From: Cymbomonas tetramitiformis | Lineage: Eukaryota > Chlorophyta > Pyramimonadophyceae > Pyramimonadales > Pyramimonadaceae | Direction of reading: 5' to 3' | DNA: 64,000 nucleotides | Assembly (NCBI GenBank): GCA_001247695.2 | Contig: LGRX02029181.1 | Span: forward strand, 1-64,000 | Part shown: in pieces, positions 11,106-20,863 of the stretch | Layout: each line of letters begins with the position of its first letter | Numbering within the stretch: position 1 is the stretch's first letter | Made by a program: the position numbers and the translations under genes | Notes under the pieces: generated by a model | The model's database searches: none | What the model was told of the DNA's origin: nothing | The model's input: only the letters and a program-made list of their open reading frames with translations

Positions 11106-11139
11106 CTAGTATTATATTTAATGATGTTACACACATACG

Positions 11140-12815
11140 ACACGCCACAACCCACATGCGCCCACGGTCCGCCGCACCGGCCCGAAACAACCACATATCT
11201 CCTACCGGCCACACCCCCTGAATATGGTCGCGTGTCAGAGGAGCTGTCCTCACACCACACCAAATATATCCCGTGTGCCCTACCCACATGCGCCCACGGT
11301 CCACCGCACCAACTCGACACAACCACATACATCCTACCGGTCACACCCCCTTGTTATGGTCGCGTGTCAGAGGAGCTGTCCTCACACCGCACCATATATA
11401 TTCAGTGTGCCCAACCCACATGCGCCCACGGTCCACCGCACCAACCCGAAACAGCCACATACATCCTACCGGCCACACAATTTTATTATGGTCGCGTGCC
11501 AGAGGAGCTGTCCTCACACCGCACCAAATATATTCCGTGTCCCCAACCCACATGCGCCCACGGTCCACCGCACCGACCCAAAACACACACACATACATGC
11601 TACCGGCCACACCCCCTTAATATGGTCGCGTGTCAGAGGATTTGTCCTCACACCGCACCATAGATATTCGGTGTGCCCAACCCACATGCGCCCACGGTCC
11701 ACCGCACCGACCCGAAACAAACACATACATCCTACCGGCCACACCCCCTTGTTATGGTCGCGTGTCAGAGGATTTGTCCTCACACCGCACCATAGATATT
11801 CGGTGTGCCCAACCCACATGCGCCCACGGTCCACCGCACCGACCCAAAACAAACACACACATCTACATCCTACCGGCCACACCCCCTTGTTATGGTCGCG
11901 TGTCAGAGGATTGTCCTCACACCGCACCATAGATATTCGGTGTGCCCAACCCAAATGCGCCCACGGTCCACCGCACCGACCCAAAACAAACACACACATC
12001 AACATCCTACCGGCCACACCCCCTTGTTATGGTCGCGTGTCGGAGGATTTGTCCTCACACCGCACCATAGATATTCGGTGTGCCCAACCCACATGCGCCC
12101 ACGGTCCACCGCACCGACCCGAAACAAACGCATACATCCTACCGGCCACACCCCCTTAATATGGTCGCGTGTCAGAGGAGCTGTCCTCACACCGCACCAT
12201 AGATATTCGGTGTGCCCAACCCACATGCGCCCACGGTCCACCGCACCGACCCGAAACAAACGCATACATCCTACCGGCCACACCCCCTTAATATGGTCGC
12301 GTGTCAGAGGAGCTGTCCTCACACCGCACCATAGATATTCGGTGTGCCCAACCCACATGCGCCCACGGTCCACCGCACCGACCCGAAACAAACACATACA
12401 TCCTACCGGCCACACCCCCTTAATATGGTCGCGTGTCAGAGGAGCTGTCCTCACACCGCACCATATATATTCGGTGTGCCCAACCCACATGCGCCCACGC
12501 TCCACCGCACCGACCCAAAACAAACACATACATCCCACCGGCCACACCCTTTTATTATGGTCGCGTGTCAGAGGAGCTGTCCTCACACCGCACCATATAT
12601 ATTCGATTTGCCCAACCCACATGCGCCCACGGTCTGCCGCACCCACCCAAAACAAACACATACATCCTACCGGCCACACCCCCTTAATATGGTCGCGTGT
12701 CAGAGGAGTTGTCCTCACACCGCACCATACGTATTCAATGTGCCCTACCCATTTACGCCCACGGTCTGCCGCACCAACCCGAAACAACCTCAAAAATTCC
12801 AGCTACCACACCCCG
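11140..12815. repeat. Minisatellite, period about 132 bp
   Basis: Roughly a dozen copies, each containing CCCACATGCGCCCACGGTCC, CATCCTACCGGCCACACCCC and ATGGTCGCGTGTCAGAGGA. Copy starts at 11283, 11415, 11548, 11681 and 11813 give the period. Long open frames on both strands here come from a stop-poor unit and are not genes. Confidence 0.9.
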
Positions 12816-13805
12816 TTTCAACCGAGCCACGGGTCCGGGGCGCGCGCCTCGAGCCTTGAATAACAAGGACACGCGCACGCCTCTCCTAACCCACCGGCTG
12901 GGATCCTCACCTACCCCGACCGAAAATGCAATGATGACGAGTAGCCACGGGTACAGGGGGCGCGCAGCGAGCCTTGAATCAGGCCACGCGCACGCCGCTC
13001 CCGACCCACCGGCACCTCGTCGAGGGAAAAGACCAATATCTTTCCGTCATGCAGCGTTACCTCCCGAGCAGAATACCATCCCTCTCCGACGGCGGACCGT
13101 ATTTTAAGATAAGCAAGCAGGTTCATAAAGCAAATGTATTCCGTGTGCCCAACCCACATGCGCCCACGCTCCACCGCACCGACCCAAAACAAACACATAC
13201 ATCCCACCGGCCACACCCTTTTATTATGGTCGCGTGTCAGAGGAGCTGTCCTCACACCGCACCATATATATTCGATTTGCCCAACCCACATGCGCCCACG
13301 GTCTGCCGCACCCACCCAAAACAAACACATACACCCTACCGGCCACACCCCCTTAATATGGTCGCGTGTCAGAGGAGTTGTCCTCACACCGCACCATACG
13401 TATTCAATGTGCCCTACCCATTTACGCCCACGGTCTGCCGCACCAACCCGAAACAACCTCAAAAATTCCAGCTACCACACCCCGTTTCAACCGAGCCACG
13501 GGTCCGGGGGCGCGCCTCGAGCCTTGAATAACAAGGACACGCGCACGCCTCTCCTAACCCACCGGCTGGGATCCTCACCTACCCCGACCGAAAATGCAAT
13601 GATGACGAGTAGCCACGGGTACAGGGGGCGCGCAGCGAGCCTTGAATCAGGCCACGCGCACGCCGCTCCCGACCCACCGGCACCTCGTCGAGGAAAAAGA
13701 CCAATATCTTTCCGTCATGCAGCGTTACCTCCCGAGCAGAATACCATCCCTCTCCGACGGCGGACCGTATTTTAAGATAAGCAAGCAGGTTCATAAAGCA
13801 AAGCA
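12471..13805. repeat. Two near-identical 669-bp segments in tandem
   Basis: 12471-13138 and 13139-13805 agree almost base for base, including two minisatellite units and a unique part (TGAATAACAAGGACACGCGC). Differences are single bases and small indels, so the duplication is recent, or an assembly artefact. Confidence 0.85.
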
Positions 13806-13825
13806 TAAAGCCACAGAAAACTCAC

Positions 13826-13962
13826 CGTCGGTTCTGCAGGCTCTTCAGGAGCGCCGCCTTCTTCACCCGCGGGCTCCTCGTTGACGTCCTTATTCAGGTC
13901 CAACGCGGCTGCTGCACCGGCTTGGGCAGCTTGCCCCACAGCCTGCACACCCGATAACCCGG
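13826..13962 (-). CDS. Small internal exon
   Basis: On the minus strand an acceptor (CCCCACACACACAG) at 13963 opens a 137-base frame encoding an Ala/Glu-rich stretch (AVGQAAQAGAAAALDLNKD, EEPAGEEGGAPEEPAEPT). It closes at a good donor (ACG followed by GTGAGT). It may be a 5' exon of the kinase gene across the minisatellite intron, but the phase to the acceptor near 11106 does not fit, so the partner exon is unknown. Confidence 0.45.
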
Positions 13963-14670
13963 CTGTGTGTGTGGGGGGGGGAAACATACGCAAAACACGG
14001 CCAACGAAAAACGACGGTCTAAGACCATGATGTTTCACAAAATTTAAACTGAAGCTCGCACCGGTGGATCTCCCCCGTTCCCGCCGTTGGAGCGTCCCGC
14101 CGCAGCAAGGAGTCTTGCTGCGCGATTGCTACCAGACGTACGTGCGGGAGGAGAAGACGCCATGTTTATTATATATTCAAACTTCAAAATTTCTACTAGG
14201 GCGGAAAGGGAAGGTGGTCAAAAAACCTTCTCTTTCGAAAGAACGAATAAGCCCCGCCCGCCGCAGTTTAAACCCTCGCCTGATTTGAAATCGAGTGTTC
14301 CAAGTATTTATTATTTTACAGTATATATGTCACATGCGTGGGTATGATGACGATCGCGATTTTGATTGGACTACACCACTGACAGGCTTTCCCCATTCAC
14401 GACATTCCCTGACATATTTATAGTGCACGCGAGCCTTCGCGAATCAGGTTGCCACAAACTTTTATACCTCGACTGATTCAGTGTGTATAATTACTCATCG
14501 TCGACTGCCAGACAAATCTTTGGCCTTTTACAAACCCAGCCTCTTCGAGTCATATCTCCTGGCATCGCGCCAGTCATTCTGGGGCTCTCGCGTGAACCCT
14601 GGGGCATCCTGAAGCGGGCTTGGTGACATTCCTATGTCATCGGGTGTATAATTCTACCGATTTATACCGA

Positions 14671-14740
14671 CTTAAGCAAACTTAAGCAAACTTAAGCAAA
14701 CTTAAGAAAACTTAAGCAAACTTAAGCAAACTTAAGCAAA
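14671..14740. repeat. CTTAAGCAAA times seven (right subterminal array)
   Basis: Exactly seven 10-bp units, one with AAAA in place of CAAA. They are the counterpart, in opposite orientation, of the 841-1049 cluster. The rest of 13970-15190 shows no gene. Confidence 0.85.
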
Positions 14741-15018
14741 AACCTTGTTCTAGTGTTGCCCAACGTTGAGAAAAACCCGCCGCGTCGCCATGGTGGAAAA
14801 TATAGCTCTAAGTTCTTCCTTGTTTAATAGGACGTCGACGAATTAAAAAGAAAATGCCCGGTAAATACATTGGGGGTTTGGACCTCAAGCCGAAAGCCCC
14901 CTTTCTCGAACATAACGGCCCAAAGCCCCCCACTCTAAGCCAAAACGATTGAAAAAGCCCTTAAGCCCCCCCCCCGCGGACGGGCTTGCATTTTCTTCAC
15001 GAATCATTATATAAATCC

Positions 15019-15093
15019 GCGCCAGCGCCCCGCGCCAGCGCCCCGCGCCAGCGCCCCGCGCCAGCGCCCCGCGCCAGCGCCCCGCGCCAGCGC
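15019..15093. repeat. GC-rich 14-bp tandem repeat
   Basis: Five to six units of CGCGCCAGCGCCCC. It lies inside the transposon near its right end. Confidence 0.9.
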
Positions 15094-15192
15094 CGTGAGC
15101 TTGCGTGTGAGCTTCGATCATCAATGTGGTTACATGTTACCAGATTCTTTCGACCCTCCGGACAGGTTGAGGTTCTACTTGTAACGTCAAAC

Positions 15193-15340
15193 ATGTCCGC
15201 AGGGTGCCTCAGTAACACCCTCCCCCGCGGACAGCGGTAGATGTCCCCCACCCCGAGGACAGAAGAAGACAACGACCCCTCCCCCCGCAGACAAATTTCA
15301 ATGCCTTCCACCCCCATAGGACAATAAATGGAACAGCCCT
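15193..15340. repeat. Right terminal inverted repeat and subterminal repeats
   Basis: 15302-15340 is the reverse complement of the window start. Upstream, CCCCCGCGGACA, CCCCGAGGACAG and CCCCGCAGACA recur, matching the motif family of the left end. Confidence 0.8.
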
Positions 15341-15404
15341 AAGACACCACAAATGGCACCCCTTGTTGCACCTTGCACGTGTCGCACAACAGCATCTCTG
15401 CCTC

Positions 15405-15783
15405 TCAATCAGACTTCCGGCTCACTTCACATGCAAGATGTTTACTCGGAACGGCTGCACTACAGTCATACTGGTCCTTCACCTGCAGGTGACACGGCGC
15501 AATGCTCTGAACAGTGCTCTTCTCTCTTAACTTGGTGGCGTCCTCGAGCACCACAACACCATCTCGCTGTATCTTGACCAGCTTCAGAATGGCGGACTTG
15601 GTTGCGACTTCCATGCCGCTGCGAGGCTTCTGTCTGATGTAAACGAAGTCCCCCACTTTAAACTGGTGTGGCTTAGGCTCATAGCCCCCACCTCTTCTCC
15701 CTTCATAATGTAAAGTGTCACGATGCTGTGCAGCCTCCAAGCTGCAGCCAGCATGCACCATCAACCGCCTCACTACCTGTGCT
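15405..15783 (-). pseudogene. Integrase C-terminal domain (retrotransposon)
   Basis: The frame contains HQFKVGDFVYIRQKP, then KSAILKLVKIQRDGVVVLED. This is an SH3-like tail usual at the end of gypsy-type integrases, and it ends at 15405. It is separated from the catalytic core by the 186-bp MITE. Without the MITE the two parts connect through a KDLLL/LLRAQVV junction. Confidence 0.65.
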
Positions 15784-15791
15784 CTCAGGAG

Positions 15792-15977
15792 CAGGGGAGA
15801 AGTCCTCTCCGGAGGCCTTTCGGCCAGTTTTCGAGAAAACACTTGTTTTTTTCTTGTTTTGACATATTTTTGCATACTTAAGGGTCAAAATTCTTTCGGC
15901 CAATCTTCGGCCAAACCCTCTTTTTGGGAGACTCTCTCGGCCAGGGGCCGGTCAATCCCGACAGGACTTCTCCCCTG
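15792..15977. mobile_element. hAT-like MITE, 186 bp
   Basis: Perfect 14-bp terminal inverted repeats (CAGGGGAGAAGTCC at 15792, complement ending 15977) are flanked by an exact 8-bp target duplication CTCAGGAG (15784-15791 and 15978-15985). CAGGG-type ends and 8-bp duplications are hallmarks of hAT elements. It has no coding capacity and is inserted in the integrase gene. Confidence 0.9.
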
Positions 15978-15985
15978 CTCAGGAG

Positions 15986-17437
15986 GAGGTCCTTAACTCG
16001 GGCGTCCTTGTCATCACTGACCTCTGGACTGAAATCCATGCTGGGCGCCTGCTTTAGATCTGGCGGCACCACTGCCTCTTGGGCAAACAGCAAGGTAAAC
16101 GGTGCCACTCCTGTGGACTCTTGGCGTGCTGCATTGTAACTCAGCACGAGTGGCCAGAGTTGTTCATCCCACTCGTAATCGAGGCCCTTCTCCAAGGCGA
16201 TCTTCTTGAAGCAAAACTTCATTGTGCGCACCACTCGCTCGGTAAGACCGTTGCCTTCTGGCGAGTCTGGCGAGGTGACCCTCCTCGCTGTCTATCAGAC
16301 AGTCTCTGCATAGCTGCTCGAAATCACCCTCGAACTCCTTGCCTCCATCCACCAAGCACTCTGCTGGTGCACCAAACACGGCTAGCACATGGCTGCGAAA
16401 TGCTGCTGCAAGGGTGCTCGCCTCCTTGTTGGGGATAGGCACACAGACTATGAATCTGGTGTAGTGCTCGGTCATGATGAGCACCCTGCTGTTACCAGCC
16501 TTGGTTACCCTCCTCGAAGGCCATGCCAAGTCCAGTGACCAACGATACATGAACGACACGATCTCAAGGGGGGACAAACACGCCTCCTCCCTCGCATAAT
16601 GAGTCTTCACGCGCTGGCAGGTCTCGCACTGAGTGACCACTGCCTCCACGTCCTTCTTCAGGTCGGCCCACCAATGGCGCTGCCACAAAAGATGCTGCGT
16701 GCGCCTTATTCCCCAATGGCCAGTTCTGGAGTGGTACTCCTTGACCAGTGCAAGACGGTCAGCAGGCTTGGGTATTCTCACCTCTTTGCCCGACAGCGTG
16801 ATCATGTAGATCTCATCTGTGGCCTCATCCCATCGGTGTCGTGCTGCGCGCCTCTTCACTCGACGGGCTTCATCCTCCGGCAATTTCACGCTGCCATTGG
16901 ACTTCAGCCATCTGAGGCACCGCGCATCGTCATGCACATCTCGATGCTTGTCGCGGTCAGCCTGCTGTTCAGCAACACTGGCCATCAAGTCCACAAATCT
17001 GGCGGTACATGCCAGCCTGGGAACTCTCATCTCTTCATCTTTACCAGGCGGACTCCAAGCAGGCACATTAGCGCGTGCTGCTGGAGTTGCGCCCTCCTTC
17101 ACGAAGTGGTTCTTGTGCCTCTGGCGATACTGCTCAATGGCGTAGAGCTGCCACTCTTTCTTCTTCTTCTTGGTTCCAGCCTTCTGTCGCTGAGCCCCAA
17201 TTCCCTCTGCACCTTTCTGCCCTTGCGAGCACATTATCTGCAGCTTCTCTTCCCAGTCGCGGTGGCTCATAGTCTTCGCCACCTGCTGAGTGTATGCGTT
17301 CGAATTTCCAACCCATTCCGCCAGCAAAGCTTGTCTCTGCTGAAGGTCCGACCTCGCGTGGTCTGCCCAGTTGTTGTCTACAGCGATAGGCTGTCCTGGG
17401 GAATTCTCCGCCGCTGGGGACTCCTCGCTGTGAGGAA
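15986..17437 (-). pseudogene. Retrotransposon integrase (zinc-binding and catalytic core), frameshifted
   Basis: The zinc-binding HHCC region is clear: HSRTGHWGIRRTQHLLWQ followed by CETCQRV. The core follows with WSLDLAWP and LVDGGKEFEGDFEQL, and in another frame SPEGNGLTERVVRT, which carries the catalytic Glu. A frameshift lies near 16270 between the second Asp and the Glu. The N-terminal linker is rich in Lys (KKKKKEWQ). With the MITE downstream, this integrase is inactive. Confidence 0.75.
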
Positions 17438-17524
17438 CATCCGGGTTTTTTCGACCCGCATAGTCTACGTAGATTTTCGGGTTTTAGACAGCTGCTGTAA
17501 ATATGCGCACTATCACTCCGGGTT

Positions 17525-17800
17525 ATGTAAATTTACAATAGAATATAGCTTATGTAAATTTGCCACATTCAAGATACAAACGGTATGTATACGGGAAATA
17601 TGCACCCTCCGCATATTTTCGAGAAATATGCACCCTCCGCAATCATGCACACTATCACTCCAGGTTCCGTAAGTATGCAGCATATCACATATCGTGTAAG
17701 TATGCTGCATATTTGTGGATCCGACATACCTGCGAAAATTAACATATTCCGAAGATATGCCGCATATATGCAGGTCCAACATATCTACGGGTATTAGGCA
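17525..17800. repeat. Subterminal short repeats of the 5.0-kb element
   Basis: Diverged direct repeats of TTATGTAAATTT, GAAATATGCACCCTCCGCA and GTAAGTATGC(T/A)GCATAT. This kind of subterminal repetition is common in non-autonomous DNA transposons. Confidence 0.55.
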
Positions 17801-18939
17801 TCGGCGCATCGCGCACATATATGTAATATACTTATATTATATATGCACCACCCGTGTGCTTCCCATATACAAGGATGCGGACAGATGCATCTACAACTGA
17901 GTGCTACTGTCTCGACAAAACAGTAACATTCAGCAGTAGATATATTGCACGGCTGAGTGCTACTGTCTCGATGCGTGGCCCCAACAGGTTATGCCGAAAT
18001 TCCGCGGCAAGATCGAAACATGCTCGGATATGATCGAAGCGCGTCGCCAAACAGTATTCAAATGCTCGGAAATATTGAAAGGCAAGAGACACGGTATTAA
18101 AAGATAAACAAATCTTACATATTTCAGATTCTATTACAGTCTATTACGGTCATATCACTATTACAGTCTATCACTGTTACTATCACATATACAAACAAGG
18201 TCACAGGCACGTCTAACCTAAATTTGCTAAAGCATCTCCGAATCTCGGCTCTCCTTTGCTCAGAAAACGTGAAACTTGCACCTGCGAAAAAGGCAACTGC
18301 ACTCAGCATACGGAAGTCATATTTCACAAGATTCACCTTCGGCGCACTGCGCCGAAGGTGGTGATGTCGAAACATCACGATGAAAAAGGAATTGTGCAAA
18401 CCTGGCATAACGCTATGAGCATGGGGACTTTTAAGGAAAAAGAAAACTCACCTGTGTCGTTCCACGTTCGATGAGTGCTTCCGCGGGGAGACCTCCGACG
18501 TGTCTAAGCCTGCACACGTAAGAAACGCTGAAATTAGTCAGTGAGTCACAGAAAACAAACAGCGAGGATAGTGTGATCGGACTAGCAAATGCGAGAGATT
18601 TCTGTCCATGGAAGGAGAAGCACCCGCAAAAAGAAGAGCACCCGCCTTACCAACTTCAAAATTGGAGCCGCGCGCCCAAACTACTTTCTCGCGAGTTCCA
18701 GCGAAACCAACCTGTAACATACACAAGTCGTATGAGCGTGTTCTAAAATTTCAAAAAGTATCTGAAAAAGGACGCAGCACGAAAACGAAAAGAAGACTGA
18801 CGGCTGACAAGACCCGCTGCTGGGCGCACGTTCGTCAGCCGACAGTCTCCTTTAACTCAACGGCAATCCAAAGTTGTTATGAGCATTCGAACTCTTTCTC
18901 ATGAATTCTGGTGCGCGAGTCAACGCGTCATCCGTCAGT

Positions 18940-19062
18940 CTGTCAGCGACGCGACGCGACGGAGCGGAGCGGAGCGGAGCTACAAGTACGCGTCGCGTCG
19001 CGTCGTGGCAAGTTATGTCATGTCGTGTCATGTCATGTCATGTCATGCCATGTCATGTCATC
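18940..19062. repeat. Simple repeats: GCGAC, GGAGC and TCATG runs
   Basis: Tandem GCGAC, then GGAGC, then about nine TCATG units. No coding signal is seen. Confidence 0.85.
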
Positions 19063-19444
19063 ACATTTTCATGTCGATGTCGCTGTCATACCGCGCGGCG
19101 CTAGCGCTATGAAGACCATCTGAACCGCAAAGCACTGCCCCTCAGCCTTAAGTGTTAAGAGCACTGTGTTTTAGGCCCTAAAAGCGCCCACTTTCCACAA
19201 TCCACTATAAACCATCATTACACACCGCGCAATATGAAGACAATTTATGCTGATGGTTCGCGCCATCGAGCTGATAGAGGCCGCAAACACTTCGCCGGTC
19301 AAGGGTGGCCCGGCGGGTACACGTAACGCGACACATTTTTAGAAGTCTCAAGCGATTTTATTTGACCCAATTCGAGATTTCTCAAAACTAAAACTCGTGG
19401 GGTAAGATAATTTCGTTACACCATCAAATTCTGCCGAAAAGAAA

Positions 19445-20000
19445 ATGCACTGCAAAAATATTCCGGAACGAATTAGCGGAAATATTCCGACGAGTCGTCA
19501 CGCGAATCGTCGTCGTGTGATAGTGGAGATGGGAAATATTTTGGAGGAGATGCCAAATCTTCGGGAGTCACGCGAATGTCACGGAGAGGAGAGTAATTCC
19601 GGAGATGAGAAATATTCCGGAGTCACGCGAATGTGATAGTGGAGATGGGAAATATTTTGGACGAGATGAGAAACATTCCGGAGTCACGCGAATTTCACGG
19701 AGAGGAGAGTCATTCCGGAGATGAGAATTTTTCCGGAGGAGAGAACAATTCCGGAGTCAAACGAATGTGATAGTGGAGATGGGAAATATTCCGGAGATGG
19801 GAGAAATATTCCGGAGGCACGCGAACGATAGCACGGAGAGGAGAGTCATTCCGGTGATGCGAAATTTTCCGGAGGAGAGAACTTTTCCGGAGTCGCGCGA
19901 ATGTGATAGTGGAGATGGGAAATATTCACGAGATGCCAAATATTCCGGAGGCACGCGAATGCCACGGAGAGGAGAGTCATTCCGGAGATGAGAAATATTG
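19445..20000. repeat. Degenerate tandem repeats rich in ATTCCGGAG
   Basis: Units containing GAGATGGGAAATATTCCGGA, GAATGTGATAGTGGAGATGG and CACGGAGAGGAGAGT recur in shuffled order, giving a complex satellite. Two copies of a further repeat (CACACTAAATTT...CCCGAAAGGATAAGTATGTA) lie at about 20070-20110 and 20240-20285. Confidence 0.75.
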
Positions 20001-20420
20001 GCATAGAGGATGAGGCCGAGGCGCCACCGCCACCAACACTATATTAACCTTTTCGTCTATCAAATACCTACTCAACACACTAAATTTTGGCCCGAAAGGA
20101 TAAGTATGTAACAAGTCGTTATGGAAATGCATTGTTTCCGCTAATCGTGCGTAGCCTCAAACCGATAGTGTCATAGTTTTCGATATATTACGCCTATCGT
20201 GCTAATAAACTATATACCGAAATTTTTGTCTATGCAAAACCTATTCAGCACACTAAATTTCAGCCCGAAAGGATAAGTATGTAAAAAGTTAGAAAAATAC
20301 AAAAAGAAGAGTATGTAAGGTATGAGCGAACAAAAGCTCGTGTTAAGATAAGTTATGATAAGTTATGATTGTATGAGTGATATGCAAGTGGTATATGCTA
20401 AGTTTAAAGCTTGGATGACT

Positions 20421-20552
20421 AGTTGGTATGCTCGAATGACAAGTTCGGATGCTCGGATGGCGAGTGGGTATGCTCGGATGGCGAGTGGGTATGCTCGGAT
20501 GGCGAGTGGGTATGCTCGGATGGCGAGTTCGGATGCTCGGATGGCAAGCTTG
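20421..20552. repeat. 21-bp tandem repeat
   Basis: About six units of TGCTCGGATGGCGAGTGGGTA with small variation. It is stop-poor on both strands, which explains the open frames here. Confidence 0.9.
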
Positions 20553-20574
20553 CCTTTTTGACAAGCTTGCCTCT

Positions 20575-20790
20575 TTAGCTCACATGCTTGGCTCTTTAGC
20601 TTTACGATCCTGAGGGAGCGCTCTCTTGCCAGGCAAGGGGCTCTTGCCCTCGGTTTCGTGAAGTGCGCCACAGCAATGTGATAATTCACATGCTGGGCTC
20701 ATTAGCTTCTCGATCCCGAGGGAGCGCTCTCTTGCTAGGTAAGGGGCTCTAACCCTCATTTTCGTGAAGTGCGCCACAGCAATGTGATGA
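20575..20790. repeat. Tandem duplicate of about 110 bp
   Basis: Two diverged copies, each ending in GTGAAGTGCGCCACAGCAAT. The cloverleaf repeat (copy A) follows at once. Confidence 0.8.
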
Positions 20791-20792
20791 AA

Positions 20793-20863
20793 GGTGGCAT
20801 CTCAGGTCCAACTGAGATCTCCGAACTTGGTTCGGCGCTCTTTAGATTTGAGCTAATGCCACT
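20793..20863 (+). repeat. Cloverleaf-folding short repeat (copy A)
   Basis: A 71-bp unit with an outer stem GGTGGCAT/ATGCCACT closing three hairpins: CTCAG...CTGAG, CCGAAC...GTTCGG and GCTC...GAGC. Copy B at 4059-4128 keeps the first two hairpins with changes on both sides of a pair. The shape is tRNA-like but the sequence is not a tRNA gene (no A or B box recognised). Confidence 0.7.

Larger units (their letters stand above)
1..15340 (-). mobile_element. CACTA/EnSpm-superfamily DNA transposon, about 15.3 kb, with cargo genes
   Basis: The first bases of the window (AGGGCTGTTCCATTTATTG) return as an exact reverse complement ending at 15340, so both ends of a DNA transposon are present. The minus-strand ORFs between 1657 and 5971 read like the Tnp2-type transposase of CACTA elements. 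Subterminal short repeats at both ends are also typical of that superfamily. The termini are not CACTA. The element is unusually long because it also carries a MYND gene, a kinase gene and about 2.7 kb of minisatellite. The target duplication cannot be checked because the left end coincides with the window start. Confidence 0.75.

Noticed and set aside
11121..12863. Several long open frames on both strands (over 300 codons)
   Set aside because: They are translations of a stop-poor 132-bp tandem repeat. The same peptide recurs in all frames.
15001..15240. Pro/Ala/Arg-rich ORFs
   Set aside because: Produced by the 14-bp GC-rich tandem repeat.
16599..17672. 357-codon plus-strand ORF
   Set aside because: It lies antisense to the clear integrase reading frame, is Leu/Ser/Cys-rich and has no domain.
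20343..20689. ORFs in the 21-bp repeat region
   Set aside because: Repeating short peptides (ARMASGY and the reverse) come from the tandem repeat.
20793..20863. tRNA gene
   Set aside because: It has a cloverleaf-like fold but no recognisable A/B box, anticodon arm or CCA-side consensus.
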